The position numbers were made by a program, and so were the translations under genes. Positions 26,791-36,556 of a stretch of 64,000 nucleotides of DNA are shown here, piece after piece. The stretch covers positions 16,111 to 80,110 of the forward strand of contig CAJWUI010000008.1 in assembly GCA_913047695.1 (NCBI GenBank). The letters are read 5' to 3'. Source of the DNA: an uncultured Bacteroidota bacterium (lineage in GTDB: Bacteria; Bacteroidota; Bacteroidia; Flavobacteriales; Flavobacteriaceae). Under the pieces are notes generated by a model. It was given only the letters and a program-made list of their open reading frames with translations, ran no database searches and was not told the DNA's origin. Numbering within the stretch: position 1 is the first letter of the stretch; each line of letters starts with the position of its first letter.

Positions 26791-29253
26791 TTAGTTAGTT
26801 TTCCAGGTTTTGTTTTTAATGTATTCTCTGTATTGGGATGTCAAAGTTACAAAATTATCGAAGTTTACAAGTTTTTCTTGATCAAACTCAATTCTATTTT
26901 TCAAAACTTCAATTTCGTTAAGATCTCTTATTCCATGAATTACTATAAATACGTAATCTGCATTGTAATTGTCTTTACTTACACTTAAAGAGTTATTGTA
27001 AATTGAAGTTTTTCTTTTAATTTCAGAATAAAAGGAATCAATTGCTTTACTATTGGAACTTTCAAAAGGAAAAATCCATTTATAATTTTTATAAATAATA
27101 CTATTATCATTAAGGTTTTGATAAGATTCAAATTTATCAATAAGATTCTTTGCTTCAATTCCTTCTTGAAAAGCACTATACTTAGAAGCGACTGAGTTTA
27201 GTGCTTTTTTCCAAGATGAAATGCCCTCTAAACGACCAATGGTATGGGCCTTAAGTAAGTTTATTTTAGGTTCAATTCTACTGCCACCGCTTATAACTGT
27301 TAACAATTCTATTTCTTTTAAAGTTTCTGAAAACTTTTGTTCTTTAAATAATTTTAAAACTTTTTCGTAAAGTAATTCAGGTGTTTTAATTTCAGAAAGA
27401 TCATAATTTTTTGGATCATTTAATAAAAAAGCAAAAGGCGTATCAGCATAATTTTTTATCAAATTAGTTCTGTAAGATTCTGCAATTTGAATAGAATCTT
27501 TTTCAGCTATTCTATACAGATGATACAATGCCTGAGAGGCAATTCCATCGGGAGGATTTAAATCAAGCGCCTTTTTTAATCTATTTCGAGCTAGATCATA
27601 ATCATTAAACTTCTCTTTATAAATCATTCCTAATTGAAGATAAGACTGTTGATTTAGAAGAATAAGACTATCTATTTCCTCTTCTTTTTTGGGTATAAGA
27701 GAAACATAACTTTCAGGTGTCTCTTGTATTACAAAAAACTTATCAGATTCTTTTTCATCTTGGGCTGAAAATTCTTTTGGTGCTAAAATTGCATCTGAAT
27801 TCCTCCAATTATCCAAATTCGGCCTATCTCCCCAAATACTAAGAAAAGCCTGTTTTCCTTTCAATAATTGATTTGGATTATAAAAATAAAAGGCTGTTTT
27901 TAATCGGTTAATGCTTTGAGGATTTGCACTTTCCTCAGCTTCTTTAAGTTTTTGAATTTCTTTTTGTCTTTTTAGATTAATGTAATTTTCAAAATAAATT
28001 AATTGCTCATCTTTATCTAATAACGCTAATCTTATAATGCTATCTGTATTTTGAGCCGTTTTTTCGAAAAAAATAACTTCGTTTAGGTTTTCTCTTTTTC
28101 TATCGGTTCTTTTGTATTGAGTAGAGTTTTTTTCATACAGAGACAGCAGTTTGTCAAGAAACCCTCCGCTTACTAAATATTCCCCTTTTTTTAAGTGGTA
28201 GTCTGATAAAAATTTGAGATTTTCAATTTTAGTGTATGGATCTAAAGAGGCTGATTCAAGTGACCTGTTTAAATAATTTAAACCAATACTATCTTTTCCT
28301 CGTTTGAAAAAAAGTTCTGCCAAGGCACGATATATAGAATGTTCGTAAGGGTCATTTTCATAATTTTTTAACATCTTTTCTAATGATGCAACGTTATACT
28401 TAGAGCTTAAGTTTGTATCCAATAAATTTTGTTCTATCATAGCTTGGACAAAAAATTTTCTTGGTGCTTTTCGTTTTAAATCAATTATTTGTTTGTAGGC
28501 CCATTGGGCTGAGTCTTTTTCTTCGAGACTTTCAAACAGTTGACCCGTTAAGAAAAAATATCTTGCTCTAAAAGCTCTCTTGGGTTCTGTTAGTGCAGCT
28601 CTTTTTATATAATATAAAGCGGAGTCTCGTTTTTTTAGATTCATAAATGCATCCGCAAGTGTTGCATTCGCAATTGTAAAATATTTGTTTTTTGAAATTA
28701 GTTTGCGAGCTAACGGGCGAAGATTTTCAATTGCTAATTCGTAGTTTTTTAGACGAATATTTGTTTTTTCTCGCCAAATCTTAGCATCAAGAAAATTTGA
28801 CCAACTTGCGCCTGTTTTTAATAAAAAATTAAATGCTTCTAAAGCTGGGAAAAACCGACGATCAAAATATCGTGCTTTACCAAGTAATAAATATGCTTTT
28901 TCAATTTCCTTATTGTACTGAATATTTTTGATATTTATTGAATGTTTTTGAATTGCCTTCACAGCTTTTTCTTCAGCTCGATCAAAACCTGGAACAATTG
29001 TTGTCTGATCAATATCTTCTCCTCTTAAACTAATTGGTTCAACTGGGATGAATTCGAAAAAATTCTCCTCAAAAGCTTCCAAAAGGATTTTTTCGCCAAC
29101 AGAAAAGGCTTCCTTACCATTAAATATTACATTGTATTTGGATGTTAGAGCATGATACTCTCTATTTAAAACACCTTTTTTAGTAGTACTACAGGAAAGT
29201 ATTATGACGATTGAAAACAAGGATAACCAAAAAAAAATTTTTCTGTAAAACAT
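26791..29253 (-). CDS. sprE: SprE/PorW-type gliding and type IX secretion lipoprotein
   Basis: 820 residues. A lipobox (VIILSCSTT, Cys about 21) is followed by the conserved start of the mature chain, REYHALTSKYNVIFNGKEAF, and then many tetratricopeptide-like helical pairs (for example NFLDAKIWREKTNIRLKNYE; YAVASLE-type helices through residue about 700). SprE in Flavobacterium johnsoniae and PorW in Porphyromonas gingivalis are needed for type IX secretion. With gldH this indicates that the organism has the gliding/T9SS apparatus. It is upstream of bactofilin, atpZ and atpBEFHAG, a recurrent flavobacterial order as I recall it. Confidence 0.88.
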   Translation of the reverse strand: MFYRKIFFWLSLFSIVIILSCSTTKKGVLNREYHALTSKYNVIFNGKEAFSVGEKILLEAFEENFFEFIPVEPISLRGEDIDQTTIVPGFDRAEEKAVKAIQKHSINIKNIQYNKEIEKAYLLLGKARYFDRRFFPALEAFNFLLKTGASWSNFLDAKIWREKTNIRLKNYELAIENLRPLARKLISKNKYFTIANATLADAFMNLKKRDSALYYIKRAALTEPKRAFRARYFFLTGQLFESLEEKDSAQWAYKQIIDLKRKAPRKFFVQAMIEQNLLDTNLSSKYNVASLEKMLKNYENDPYEHSIYRALAELFFKRGKDSIGLNYLNRSLESASLDPYTKIENLKFLSDYHLKKGEYLVSGGFLDKLLSLYEKNSTQYKRTDRKRENLNEVIFFEKTAQNTDSIIRLALLDKDEQLIYFENYINLKRQKEIQKLKEAEESANPQSINRLKTAFYFYNPNQLLKGKQAFLSIWGDRPNLDNWRNSDAILAPKEFSAQDEKESDKFFVIQETPESYVSLIPKKEEEIDSLILLNQQSYLQLGMIYKEKFNDYDLARNRLKKALDLNPPDGIASQALYHLYRIAEKDSIQIAESYRTNLIKNYADTPFAFLLNDPKNYDLSEIKTPELLYEKVLKLFKEQKFSETLKEIELLTVISGGSRIEPKINLLKAHTIGRLEGISSWKKALNSVASKYSAFQEGIEAKNLIDKFESYQNLNDNSIIYKNYKWIFPFESSNSKAIDSFYSEIKRKTSIYNNSLSVSKDNYNADYVFIVIHGIRDLNEIEVLKNRIEFDQEKLVNFDNFVTLTSQYREYIKNKTWKTN

Positions 29254-29345
29254 AAAAAACCATTTGCTTAGTTATAACAATAAATTCTCGCAATTATTAT
29301 CCATTTAAATTATAAATTTTACCAAAGGCAAACTATTTTTTCTTG

Positions 29346-29378
29346 TTGATTCATACTATTTCAATTTTTGTAAATTTG
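29346..29378 (+). promoter_or_regulatory. Promoter for the PaaE-like reductase gene
   Basis: TTG (29346-29348), 22-base spacer, TAAATTTG (29371-29378), then 11 bases to the ATG. Confidence 0.65.
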
Positions 29379-29389
29379 TAAAAAAAGCT

Positions 29390-30430
29390 ATGTCCCGTCT
29401 TAACACACTAATTGTTGGTGCTGTTGAAAGATTAACATCCCAATCTGTAGTCATTTCGTTTGATGTTAATAATGATTTAAGCCCATCCTACGCTTACCTT
29501 CCTGGTCAATATATTTCTTTAGAATTAGAAATTAATGGTAATAAAGTCCGCAGATCTTATTCAATCTGTTCATCTCCAATTAGTGGTTTACTACAAGTTG
29601 GTATTAAAGAGGTTCCAAATGGCATTTTCTCTACTTATGTAAATCGAAAAATTAAAAAGGGTGATGAAATTAAGGCGGGAATCCCTGAAGGACGTTTTAC
29701 ATTTGATTCTAAAAACAATTCAATTCCAATTATGGCTGTTGCAGCTGGAAGCGGAATTACTCCAATAATGTCTATTTTAAGATCTTTTCTTGACCTCACA
29801 CCAAATATCCCTTTTACTCTTATATATGGAAACAAAACGCTTGAAAAAACCATGTTTTATGATGAATTGAAAAGTCTCGAGGATAGATTTGAAGCATTAA
29901 AAATTTATTGGTGTTTTAGTGAAGAAAAAATTGGTGGTGCTGGATTTGGAAGAATTGATTCTGCTTTTTTAAATTATGTTCTAAAAAATAGTTCTAACTC
30001 TTATCCTAAGTTACTCTACTTATGCGGCCCTGAAAAATTGATCGATTATAGCAAACAATTCTTTTTAGAAAAGGGTTTTAATGAGAATGATATTCTTTTC
30101 GAGTTATTTACTTCATCTATTCAAATATCTAAACAAAAAGATAACATAGAAGAAGGTTTGCTGAATATTAAGTGCGATGATGTAACACATAAATTAACTC
30201 TAGATCAAAATAAGACATTACTTGAAATTGCACTAGACGAAAAAATTGATGTCCCATATTCATGCCAAGGGGGTGTTTGCAGCAGTTGCATTGCAAGAGT
30301 TACCGAAGGTAAGGTTGACATGAAAAATAACCAGATTTTAACAGAAGAGGAAATCCAAGAAGGTTTAATTCTAAGCTGCATAGCGACCCCAAAATCTAAC
30401 AAAATTACAATCGATTTTGATGACGTATAG
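29390..30430 (+). CDS. FAD/2Fe-2S oxidoreductase, PaaE-like ferredoxin--NADP reductase
   Basis: 346 residues in three parts: an FAD-binding barrel (RRSYSICSS, the RxYS motif), an NAD(P)-binding domain (AAGSGITPIMSI, LIYGNKT, LYLCGPEKLI), and a C-terminal plant-type 2Fe-2S ferredoxin domain with CxxxxCxxC in SCQGGVCSSCIA and the fourth Cys in ILSCIA. This order is that of PaaE/PaaK, the reductase of phenylacetyl-CoA epoxidase. None of the other paa genes is nearby, so it may serve a different oxygenase or desaturase. Confidence 0.88.
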   Translation: MSRLNTLIVGAVERLTSQSVVISFDVNNDLSPSYAYLPGQYISLELEINGNKVRRSYSICSSPISGLLQVGIKEVPNGIFSTYVNRKIKKGDEIKAGIPEGRFTFDSKNNSIPIMAVAAGSGITPIMSILRSFLDLTPNIPFTLIYGNKTLEKTMFYDELKSLEDRFEALKIYWCFSEEKIGGAGFGRIDSAFLNYVLKNSSNSYPKLLYLCGPEKLIDYSKQFFLEKGFNENDILFELFTSSIQISKQKDNIEEGLLNIKCDDVTHKLTLDQNKTLLEIALDEKIDVPYSCQGGVCSSCIARVTEGKVDMKNNQILTEEEIQEGLILSCIATPKSNKITIDFDDV

Positions 30431-30525
30431 TTTTGCTAATTCAAATTTTTGAAAATAAATGTGTAATTACAAATTGTTTAAATATCTTTATTCACGAAAT
30501 TTTAATCTCTATTTAAGTTTTTATA

Positions 30526-30753
30526 ATGAAAAATTTCTTTGAAGGTATAGCCTGGTTATTTGAAGAATTTTTCTTTCTACCTTATACAATATTAAGAGAG
30601 CTAGAGAATACTAGTTGGACTTTTTCGAATTCAATTAATTGGATGTTTCTTATAATTGGTTTTCTAGCAATGGTTTATTGGGTGCTGAAACTTAATCTTT
30701 TCCATAAGAATGGAGAGGAGAACAAAGACCCTTCAGCTCATTCATTTTTATAA
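30526..30753 (+). CDS. DUF6341-like small membrane protein
   Basis: 75 residues. Opens with an amphipathic MKNFFEGIAWLFEEFFFLPY, has one clear membrane helix at about 38-57, and ends in a hydrophilic tail SAHSFL. The sequence matches, as I recall it, the small conserved flavobacterial protein (DUF6341) found near purD. Function unknown. Its 3' end overlaps the end of the convergent purD by 6 bases. Confidence 0.7.
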   Translation: MKNFFEGIAWLFEEFFFLPYTILRELENTSWTFSNSINWMFLIIGFLAMVYWVLKLNLFHKNGEENKDPSAHSFL

Positions 30754-32013
30754 ATCAAATCCAATATCCTTGCGGTAATACTTTCCATCGTATTCGATTT
30801 TCTCTACAATTTTATATGACTCTTTCAATGCTGTTTTAAAATTGTCTCCAAACGAGGTAACAGCCATAACTCTTCCTCCTGAGGTTTTGAGAGAACTTTT
30901 TTCAATGCTCGTACCAGCATGAAATATCATTTTATTTTTTGGTAACCCAAAAATATTTTTATCTTTTTGATAAACTTCGGGGTATCCTTCAGATACAAGC
31001 ATAACTGTAGCTGCGCTTTTAGGTGTAATTTGCAATTTTATTTTATCAAGGCTCCCCTCATTTGCTGCTTTAAAAACCTCAACTAAATCATTTTCAATCC
31101 TCGGGATAACTACTTCAGTTTCAGGATCTCCCAATCTTACATTGTATTCAATTACAAAAGGGGTATCCCCTACTTTAATAAGTCCAATAAAAATAAATCC
31201 TTTATAATTTATACCATCTTTTTTAAGGCCCTCTATTGTGGGCTTAATAATTTGGTGATCTATTTTTTCATCAAAAAGACTATCTACAAATGGCACTGGA
31301 GATATTGCGCCCATTCCGCCGGTATTTAAACCTCTATCACCCTCGCCAATTCGTTTATAATCTTTTGCCATTGGGAGTTTTATGTAATTATCCCCATCAA
31401 ATAATACAAAACAAGAAAGTTCAATACCTGGTAAGAATTCCTCAATTACTACTTTTTTTGAAGCTTCACCATATTTACTTTTTAAAAGCATTTGGCCTAG
31501 CTCAAATTTAGCCTCTTTTAAATCTTCAATTATCAAAACTCCTTTACCAGCGGCAAGACCATCAGCTTTTAATACATAAGGGGGCTTACTTTGTTCCAAA
31601 AACTTTTCCCCTTCACTAATGGTTTCCGAAGTGAACTCAGAGTAAGCTGCAGTAGGTATTTTGTGACGTTTCATAAACTCCTTTGCAAAAGACTTACTGC
31701 CCTCCAGCTGCGCAGCCTTTTTTTGTGGTCCAATAACGCCAACATTTTTTAAATAGGGATCCATAGTAAAAAAATCATGAATGCCTAAAACAAGTGGATC
31801 CTCTGGTCCAACAATAACTAAGTCTATTGAATATTTTAAAACGGCTTTTTTAATCCCATCGAAATCAGAAACTTTTAATTTTAAATTTATAGCGCAGTTT
31901 GCAGTTCCGCCATTACCAGGTGCTGCATAAAGCATTTTACAATGTTTACTCTGATTTAATTTCCAACACAAAGCGTGTTCTCTTCCACCACCTCCAATAA
32001 CAAGTACATTCAT
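30748..32013 (-). CDS. purD: Phosphoribosylamine--glycine ligase
   Basis: 421 residues from the ATG at 32011-32013; the longer frame begins with TTG and is less likely. VLVIGGGGREHALCWKL is the N-terminal GAR-synthetase motif, PYVLKADGLAAGKGV and the ATP-grasp segment EYNVRLGDPETEVV (metal-binding Glu/Asn) follow. It joins glycine to phosphoribosylamine in purine synthesis. The next gene upstream starts a different functional group. Confidence 0.97.
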   Translation of the reverse strand: MNVLVIGGGGREHALCWKLNQSKHCKMLYAAPGNGGTANCAINLKLKVSDFDGIKKAVLKYSIDLVIVGPEDPLVLGIHDFFTMDPYLKNVGVIGPQKKAAQLEGSKSFAKEFMKRHKIPTAAYSEFTSETISEGEKFLEQSKPPYVLKADGLAAGKGVLIIEDLKEAKFELGQMLLKSKYGEASKKVVIEEFLPGIELSCFVLFDGDNYIKLPMAKDYKRIGEGDRGLNTGGMGAISPVPFVDSLFDEKIDHQIIKPTIEGLKKDGINYKGFIFIGLIKVGDTPFVIEYNVRLGDPETEVVIPRIENDLVEVFKAANEGSLDKIKLQITPKSAATVMLVSEGYPEVYQKDKNIFGLPKNKMIFHAGTSIEKSSLKTSGGRVMAVTSFGDNFKTALKESYKIVEKIEYDGKYYRKDIGFDL

Positions 32014-32071
32014 GAAATTCAATTTCTATAAAGATAATATCTAAAAAATTCTACGCTTATTAAACAATCAT

Positions 32072-33019
32072 TTAATCTTTAATAAAATGAGATATTTGTT
32101 TTTCCAATTTTTTAACCAACGGTAAATGAGATTTTGCGGGGTTTGGCCATTTGAAAATCCATTTATTTAGATCTTTTGAATTTAAAATTGGGAAAAAAAG
32201 CTCCATACCTTGCAATCGACTTTTTTGGTTAATGTGTTCTAACCCATCTGATATAAATAAAACTGGTGTTCCAAAAGCTACTGCAGGCAATGCTGAGTGA
32301 ATGCGCGAAGTTATTAGCAATTTAGCTTTAGCAATGTCTCTTAATTGTTTTATTGCTTCATTTGATCTTTCTTTTTCTGAGAACTCTAAAGGATCTATAA
32401 GTTGAGATTTAAAATACGCTGGTTCTTTCTGTCTTGACAGAAAAAAATTTATTCTTTTCATACCTTTTAAATACTGTCTCTTTTTTTTAAAAGTTTTGAT
32501 CTTATTTAAGACTTTTTCTAAAGAAAAACTTGAGGCAGAAAAATTTTTTGATATCAAGCGCTCCATTGGACTAATTACTAAAATTCCTTGTCGTCTAGTG
32601 TTTTTTTTAACAAAGTTATTTCGCCTTAATGTAAGAGTAAGACAAGAAGAAAAATAGGTTTCAACTCCACAATCGGATAAAATTTTTTGAGTGTAGATAT
32701 CCCTGCAGCCAATTGGTTGATACTTTTTAAAAAAATCAACTCCTTTTTGGGAGAGCATCTTTTTTTTTGATGTAGGATTCAAATGAAAAGATAAAAAAAA
32801 TGGATTAATTTTCTTGGAAGGAGGCCAATTATTTGGATTTTCCATAAACCACCCATTCATAAACATTTGCACCTTAGGCCCATCGTAAGAATGTAACTGT
32901 TCGCGATCAATTTGTTTAACAATTTTATTTTTCAAATATTGTTTTACAGCTTCGCTTTGGATAAAATCCCCAAGATTATTTGAGTTTGGATAGGATAGTA
33001 CTGCAAAGGTTTTATTCAT
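32072..33019 (-). CDS. Polysaccharide pyruvyl transferase family protein
   Basis: 315 residues. SYPNSNNLGDFIQSEAV at the start, FFKKYQPIGCRDIYT and the C-terminal LLITSRIHSALPAVAFGTPVLFI are the conserved blocks of the family (the RxHxxxxAxxxxxP region). Such enzymes add a pyruvyl ketal to sugars of surface polymers, though some members do other sugar chemistry. It is the last gene of a run with a glycosyltransferase 11 bases upstream, supporting work on a surface glycan. Confidence 0.85.
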   Translation of the reverse strand: MNKTFAVLSYPNSNNLGDFIQSEAVKQYLKNKIVKQIDREQLHSYDGPKVQMFMNGWFMENPNNWPPSKKINPFFLSFHLNPTSKKKMLSQKGVDFFKKYQPIGCRDIYTQKILSDCGVETYFSSCLTLTLRRNNFVKKNTRRQGILVISPMERLISKNFSASSFSLEKVLNKIKTFKKKRQYLKGMKRINFFLSRQKEPAYFKSQLIDPLEFSEKERSNEAIKQLRDIAKAKLLITSRIHSALPAVAFGTPVLFISDGLEHINQKSRLQGMELFFPILNSKDLNKWIFKWPNPAKSHLPLVKKLEKQISHFIKD

Positions 33020-33030
33020 TAAAGTTTATT

Positions 33031-34080
33031 TTACCCAAGGTTTTTTTTAAATTCTTTTTTTCTTCTTTTAATAGGATAATAAGTTTTTATTCTATTTCTA
33101 GCTTTCAGAGAAAGCTCCTTTTTTTCCAATTTTAAAAAAGAACAAATTTTATCAATATCTTTTTTCCCTTCAAAAATAAGGCCTGTATCTCCAATTACCT
33201 CGGGAATACCAAATACTTTATTCCCGATAGGTATACACTCACATAACATTGCTTCGCAAAGAACATTTGGTAAACCTTCGATTATTGACCCCTGGAAATA
33301 ATAAGTGTGTGCTCCATAAAGTTCCTTTAATTTTTCAGTGTTTTGTTCTCCAAGAATTCTTACATTTTTGGGAATAGTGTCCAGAAAAACCTTCCCCTTT
33401 AAGCCTGCCAAAGTAAACTTAAAATCTGGCAGCCTATCTGCCAAAGTGAAAAACATTCCAATCCCTTTTCTTTCAAATGTTCTTCTATCAGAAATATTTG
33501 CAACTGTTAAAACTGTTTTAGGTGATTTTTTTTTCATTTTTTTCCAAAAATTACTATCATATGCTGTCGGAATTTCAATTATTGGAGTTGATAATTCAGG
33601 AATAAAATATTTGAGTCCTGAATAAGTATTTGTCTCCTTTCTTGCAAAACTACATCCTTTAGCTAATGTCTTATGAACTACCCAAATTGAATTTGATTTT
33701 TTTAAGTTCCATACTGCTAACTTTTGTCTACTGTTATTTTTTAGAAAAAGCCCATAATTCAACTTTGAATTTGCCACTGCATCGTATCCACCAATAATAA
33801 TTGTTATTGGTTTTTTAAAAAATTTCGCCATTAAAACAGGTATAGTGGTATGATAATCATTGAACCAACTAAACACACCTTTTGAAATCGGTAAATAAAA
33901 AAAAGAAAGAATTAACTCCTTAATCCGGTTGTAAAAAAAACGAAAAGGATCTTTATATGGAGGAGAATGAATTAATAAAACTTCAAATCCCATTTTTTTC
34001 AAAAGGTTAATATCTTTGTATACAAAAGTGTTTTTTACATTACAAACTAACACTACTTTTTTCGATAAGCCTTTTTTCAT
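33031..34080 (-). CDS. Glycosyltransferase family 4-like protein
   Basis: 349 residues. Two Rossmann halves; the C-terminal half carries the retaining-GT motif EGLPNVLCEAMLCE (E-x7-E) and GIPEVIGDTGLIF, as in GT-B family 4 enzymes. It would transfer a sugar from a nucleotide donor to a glycan acceptor at the inner membrane. It overlaps the upstream GH3-like gene by 4 bases (ATGA type) and precedes the pyruvyl transferase, so the genes are probably co-translated. Confidence 0.82.
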   Translation of the reverse strand: MKKGLSKKVVLVCNVKNTFVYKDINLLKKMGFEVLLIHSPPYKDPFRFFYNRIKELILSFFYLPISKGVFSWFNDYHTTIPVLMAKFFKKPITIIIGGYDAVANSKLNYGLFLKNNSRQKLAVWNLKKSNSIWVVHKTLAKGCSFARKETNTYSGLKYFIPELSTPIIEIPTAYDSNFWKKMKKKSPKTVLTVANISDRRTFERKGIGMFFTLADRLPDFKFTLAGLKGKVFLDTIPKNVRILGEQNTEKLKELYGAHTYYFQGSIIEGLPNVLCEAMLCECIPIGNKVFGIPEVIGDTGLIFEGKKDIDKICSFLKLEKKELSLKARNRIKTYYPIKRRKKEFKKNLG

Positions 34081-35579
34081 ACATTAATTATATATTTTTC
34101 TAAACTATCTCCAATTAATCTATCATCAGAAACTCTTGGAACTTTATTTTGTCCTCCCAACTTACCTATACTTTTCATATACTTTTGGAAACCATTTTTC
34201 TGTACCTCTGTAATTACCAATGGTCTTAATATTTTACCTTCAATCAAATCATTATAGTAAATATTTTTATTTCTCATTGCATAATCGATATTGGCTGCAA
34301 AAATATCTTTTCCTCTTGGCGGTGTTTCAAATTCAATAAACCACTCATGATAAGGCAGTCCAGCTTTAGGAGTAATTTGTGGAGCTACAGTAAATTCTTT
34401 TACTCTTATAATTTCATCTGTCTTTTCAATAGCCTCTTTTAATGATTGTTCTACTTCGCTAACTATTACATGTTCACCAAAAGCAGAAATAAAATGTTTT
34501 AATCTTCCACTTACAATTATTCTGAATGGGTATTTGTTTATAAACTTAATTGTATCTCCGGTATTATATCTCCAAAGACCTGCAGAAGTGGAAATAATCA
34601 TAACATAGTTAACTCCTAAAATCACTTCATTTAGATAATGTATAACTGGTTTTTGATCAAAAAAGGTACTTGCTACAACAAATTCATAGTAAATCCCGTG
34701 ATCTAGCAATAATAACAATCCATTGTGATTTTGATTATCCTGGTATGCGAAGAAACCTTCTGAGGCAGGATAAAATTCAATACTATCAGGTTCACGCCCA
34801 ATCAATTTTCGAAACAGTCCTTTGTAGGGATCAAAGTTAACTCCCCCGTATACGAATAACGAAAAATTGGGGAAAAGATCTCCAACATTTTTACTTGTCT
34901 TTGAGACTAACTTTTCAAAATACATCTGAACCCAAGAAGGTATACCTCCAATAATTGTCATATCCTTATCATAGGTTTCGTCTACAATAGCATTAACTTT
35001 AGCTTCCCAGTCTTCAATGCAATTTGTGTCCCAAGTAGGTAGTCTGTTTTTTTGTAGATAACTCGGTATATGGTGGGCAACAATTCCTGAAAGTCGCCCT
35101 AATGAAACTCCATTTTTGTCATCCAATAAAGGGCTTCCTTGAATAAATATGTGTTTCCCATTTACTATGCCTACATTAGATGTATGATAAATATAATTTA
35201 AAAGAGCCTCCCTAGCAGCACGAATGTGCTGATGAATAGCATCTTTAGTAATAGGAATATATTTTATTCCAGAAGTAGTGCCGCTTGACTTTGCAAAATA
35301 AAGTGGCTTTCCAGGCCATAAAATGTTTTGCCTACCTGAAAAAATCTTATTAATGTAGCTACGAATGCCTTCATAATCTCTTATCGGGATGTTGCTTTGA
35401 AAAGATTTAATGTTGATGATTTTTTCGAACTTATGATCTTTACCAAAAAGTGTACGCCTCCCATTTTTTATAAGATGCCTGAATACTTTTTCTTGTGTTT
35501 TTAGGGGATTTTTGATCCATTTTTCATTTTTTCTTTGAGACCAGGCAGCAAATATTTTAGCCCCTTGTTTTTTAATCAT
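34077..35579 (-). CDS. GH3 family acyl-adenylating (acyl-acid amido synthetase-like) protein
   Basis: 500 residues. Matches the bacterial relatives of plant GH3 auxin-amido synthetases: FAKSSGTTSGIKYIPIT is the ATP-binding P-loop motif, EFYPASEGFFAYQ the second, and LWRYNTGDTIKFI the third. Enzymes of this fold activate a carboxylate with ATP and join it to an amino group; the bacterial substrates are not known. It overlaps the genes on both sides by 4 bases (M23 peptidase upstream, GT4 downstream), forming a tight operon. Confidence 0.88.
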   Translation of the reverse strand: MIKKQGAKIFAAWSQRKNEKWIKNPLKTQEKVFRHLIKNGRRTLFGKDHKFEKIINIKSFQSNIPIRDYEGIRSYINKIFSGRQNILWPGKPLYFAKSSGTTSGIKYIPITKDAIHQHIRAAREALLNYIYHTSNVGIVNGKHIFIQGSPLLDDKNGVSLGRLSGIVAHHIPSYLQKNRLPTWDTNCIEDWEAKVNAIVDETYDKDMTIIGGIPSWVQMYFEKLVSKTSKNVGDLFPNFSLFVYGGVNFDPYKGLFRKLIGREPDSIEFYPASEGFFAYQDNQNHNGLLLLLDHGIYYEFVVASTFFDQKPVIHYLNEVILGVNYVMIISTSAGLWRYNTGDTIKFINKYPFRIIVSGRLKHFISAFGEHVIVSEVEQSLKEAIEKTDEIIRVKEFTVAPQITPKAGLPYHEWFIEFETPPRGKDIFAANIDYAMRNKNIYYNDLIEGKILRPLVITEVQKNGFQKYMKSIGKLGGQNKVPRVSDDRLIGDSLEKYIINV

Positions 35580-36451
35580 TGGGCAGAAAAATTAAAAAAG
35601 TTTTCAGGGTCCATAGGATAACCGTCCATCCATAACTCAAAATGAAGGTGGTAACCTGTAGTATACTCACCCGTATTCCCAGCAGTTGCGATAACTTCCC
35701 CAGATACTACTGATTCTCCTTGTCTTTTATTTAATGAAGAATTATGCTTATAAACTGATAAAAGACCGAAATTGTGCTCCAAAATAATCACATAACCTGT
35801 CTCTGAAGTCCATTCTGAAAATATTACTGTTCCATCAGCAATCGCTTTAACTGGCATATTTTTTTCGACAGCAATATCAATTGCGTAGTGAGATTTATCT
35901 CTATCAAAAGGCTGCGATATTTGTCCATTTACAGGAGGAAATAAAAATGTATTTAATTTAATCTCATTTCTTGATACTGGACTATATTTATCTTGCTGAG
36001 ACACAAAAACTCTGAGTAAAGAATCTTCTAATATTAGCTTTGCGTTAAATCCATCTTTAATAACAGGAGTTTCTTGAATTACCAGCAATGAATCTTGCTC
36101 ATTAAAGGAAATATCTTCATTTAAAACTCTTTTCACTGAATTCAAATATTTTAAATTTTGGTTATATAATTGAATAAGGGAATCTGTGAGAAATAGATTC
36201 TGAATTGCTTTAGCTCGTATTTCAGATGAATCATATCCTGGAATATATTCTTTTAATGAAGTGTAGGAGATTATTGTAAAAATTAAAACTGAGGAAGTAC
36301 ATATCAATAACAATGAAACCAAAATACTTTTGAATCTTGAAGTTCTGATTTGACCCTTTTCTTCAAAGGTTTCCTCGTCAATTATCATTATAAGGTAGGG
36401 GTTTCTTAACCCTTGAAAAAATTTTCTTTTTTTGTTTACTTTATCTTTCAT
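35576..36451 (-). CDS. M23 family metallopeptidase (peptidoglycan endopeptidase)
   Basis: 291 residues. A short basic cytoplasmic N-terminus, one membrane helix (about 46-66), a linker, then an intact LytM domain: HYAIDI supplies the HxxxD ligands and YHLHFEL the HxH. Unlike the EnvC-like protein at 13.4 kb, this one keeps all zinc ligands. It would cut peptide cross-links in the periplasm. It is the first gene of the operon that continues with the GH3-like, GT4 and pyruvyl transferase genes and has its own promoter 8 bases before the ATG. Confidence 0.9.
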   Translation of the reverse strand: MKDKVNKKRKFFQGLRNPYLIMIIDEETFEEKGQIRTSRFKSILVSLLLICTSSVLIFTIISYTSLKEYIPGYDSSEIRAKAIQNLFLTDSLIQLYNQNLKYLNSVKRVLNEDISFNEQDSLLVIQETPVIKDGFNAKLILEDSLLRVFVSQQDKYSPVSRNEIKLNTFLFPPVNGQISQPFDRDKSHYAIDIAVEKNMPVKAIADGTVIFSEWTSETGYVIILEHNFGLLSVYKHNSSLNKRQGESVVSGEVIATAGNTGEYTTGYHLHFELWMDGYPMDPENFFNFSAQ

Positions 36452-36459
36452 TGTAATAG

Positions 36460-36488
36460 CAAAGATAAGGATAACTTAGGGTGATCAA
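36460..36488 (-). promoter_or_regulatory. Promoter for the M23 peptidase operon
   Basis: Minus strand: TTG (36486-36488), 18-base spacer, TATCTTTG (36460-36467), ATG 8 bases further on. Confidence 0.65.
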
Positions 36489-36512
36489 ATTGAAGGATAG
36501 ATTTTCCTGTCT

Positions 36513-36539
36513 TTGAAATTAAATATTTCTGTACATTTG
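36513..36539 (+). promoter_or_regulatory. Promoter for tatA
   Basis: TACATTTG at 36532-36539 with a TTG at 36513-36515, a slightly short 16-base spacer. The ATG follows at 36557. It is divergent from the M23 operon promoter. Confidence 0.55.
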
Positions 36540-36556
36540 TTAAATAATATTAAATC

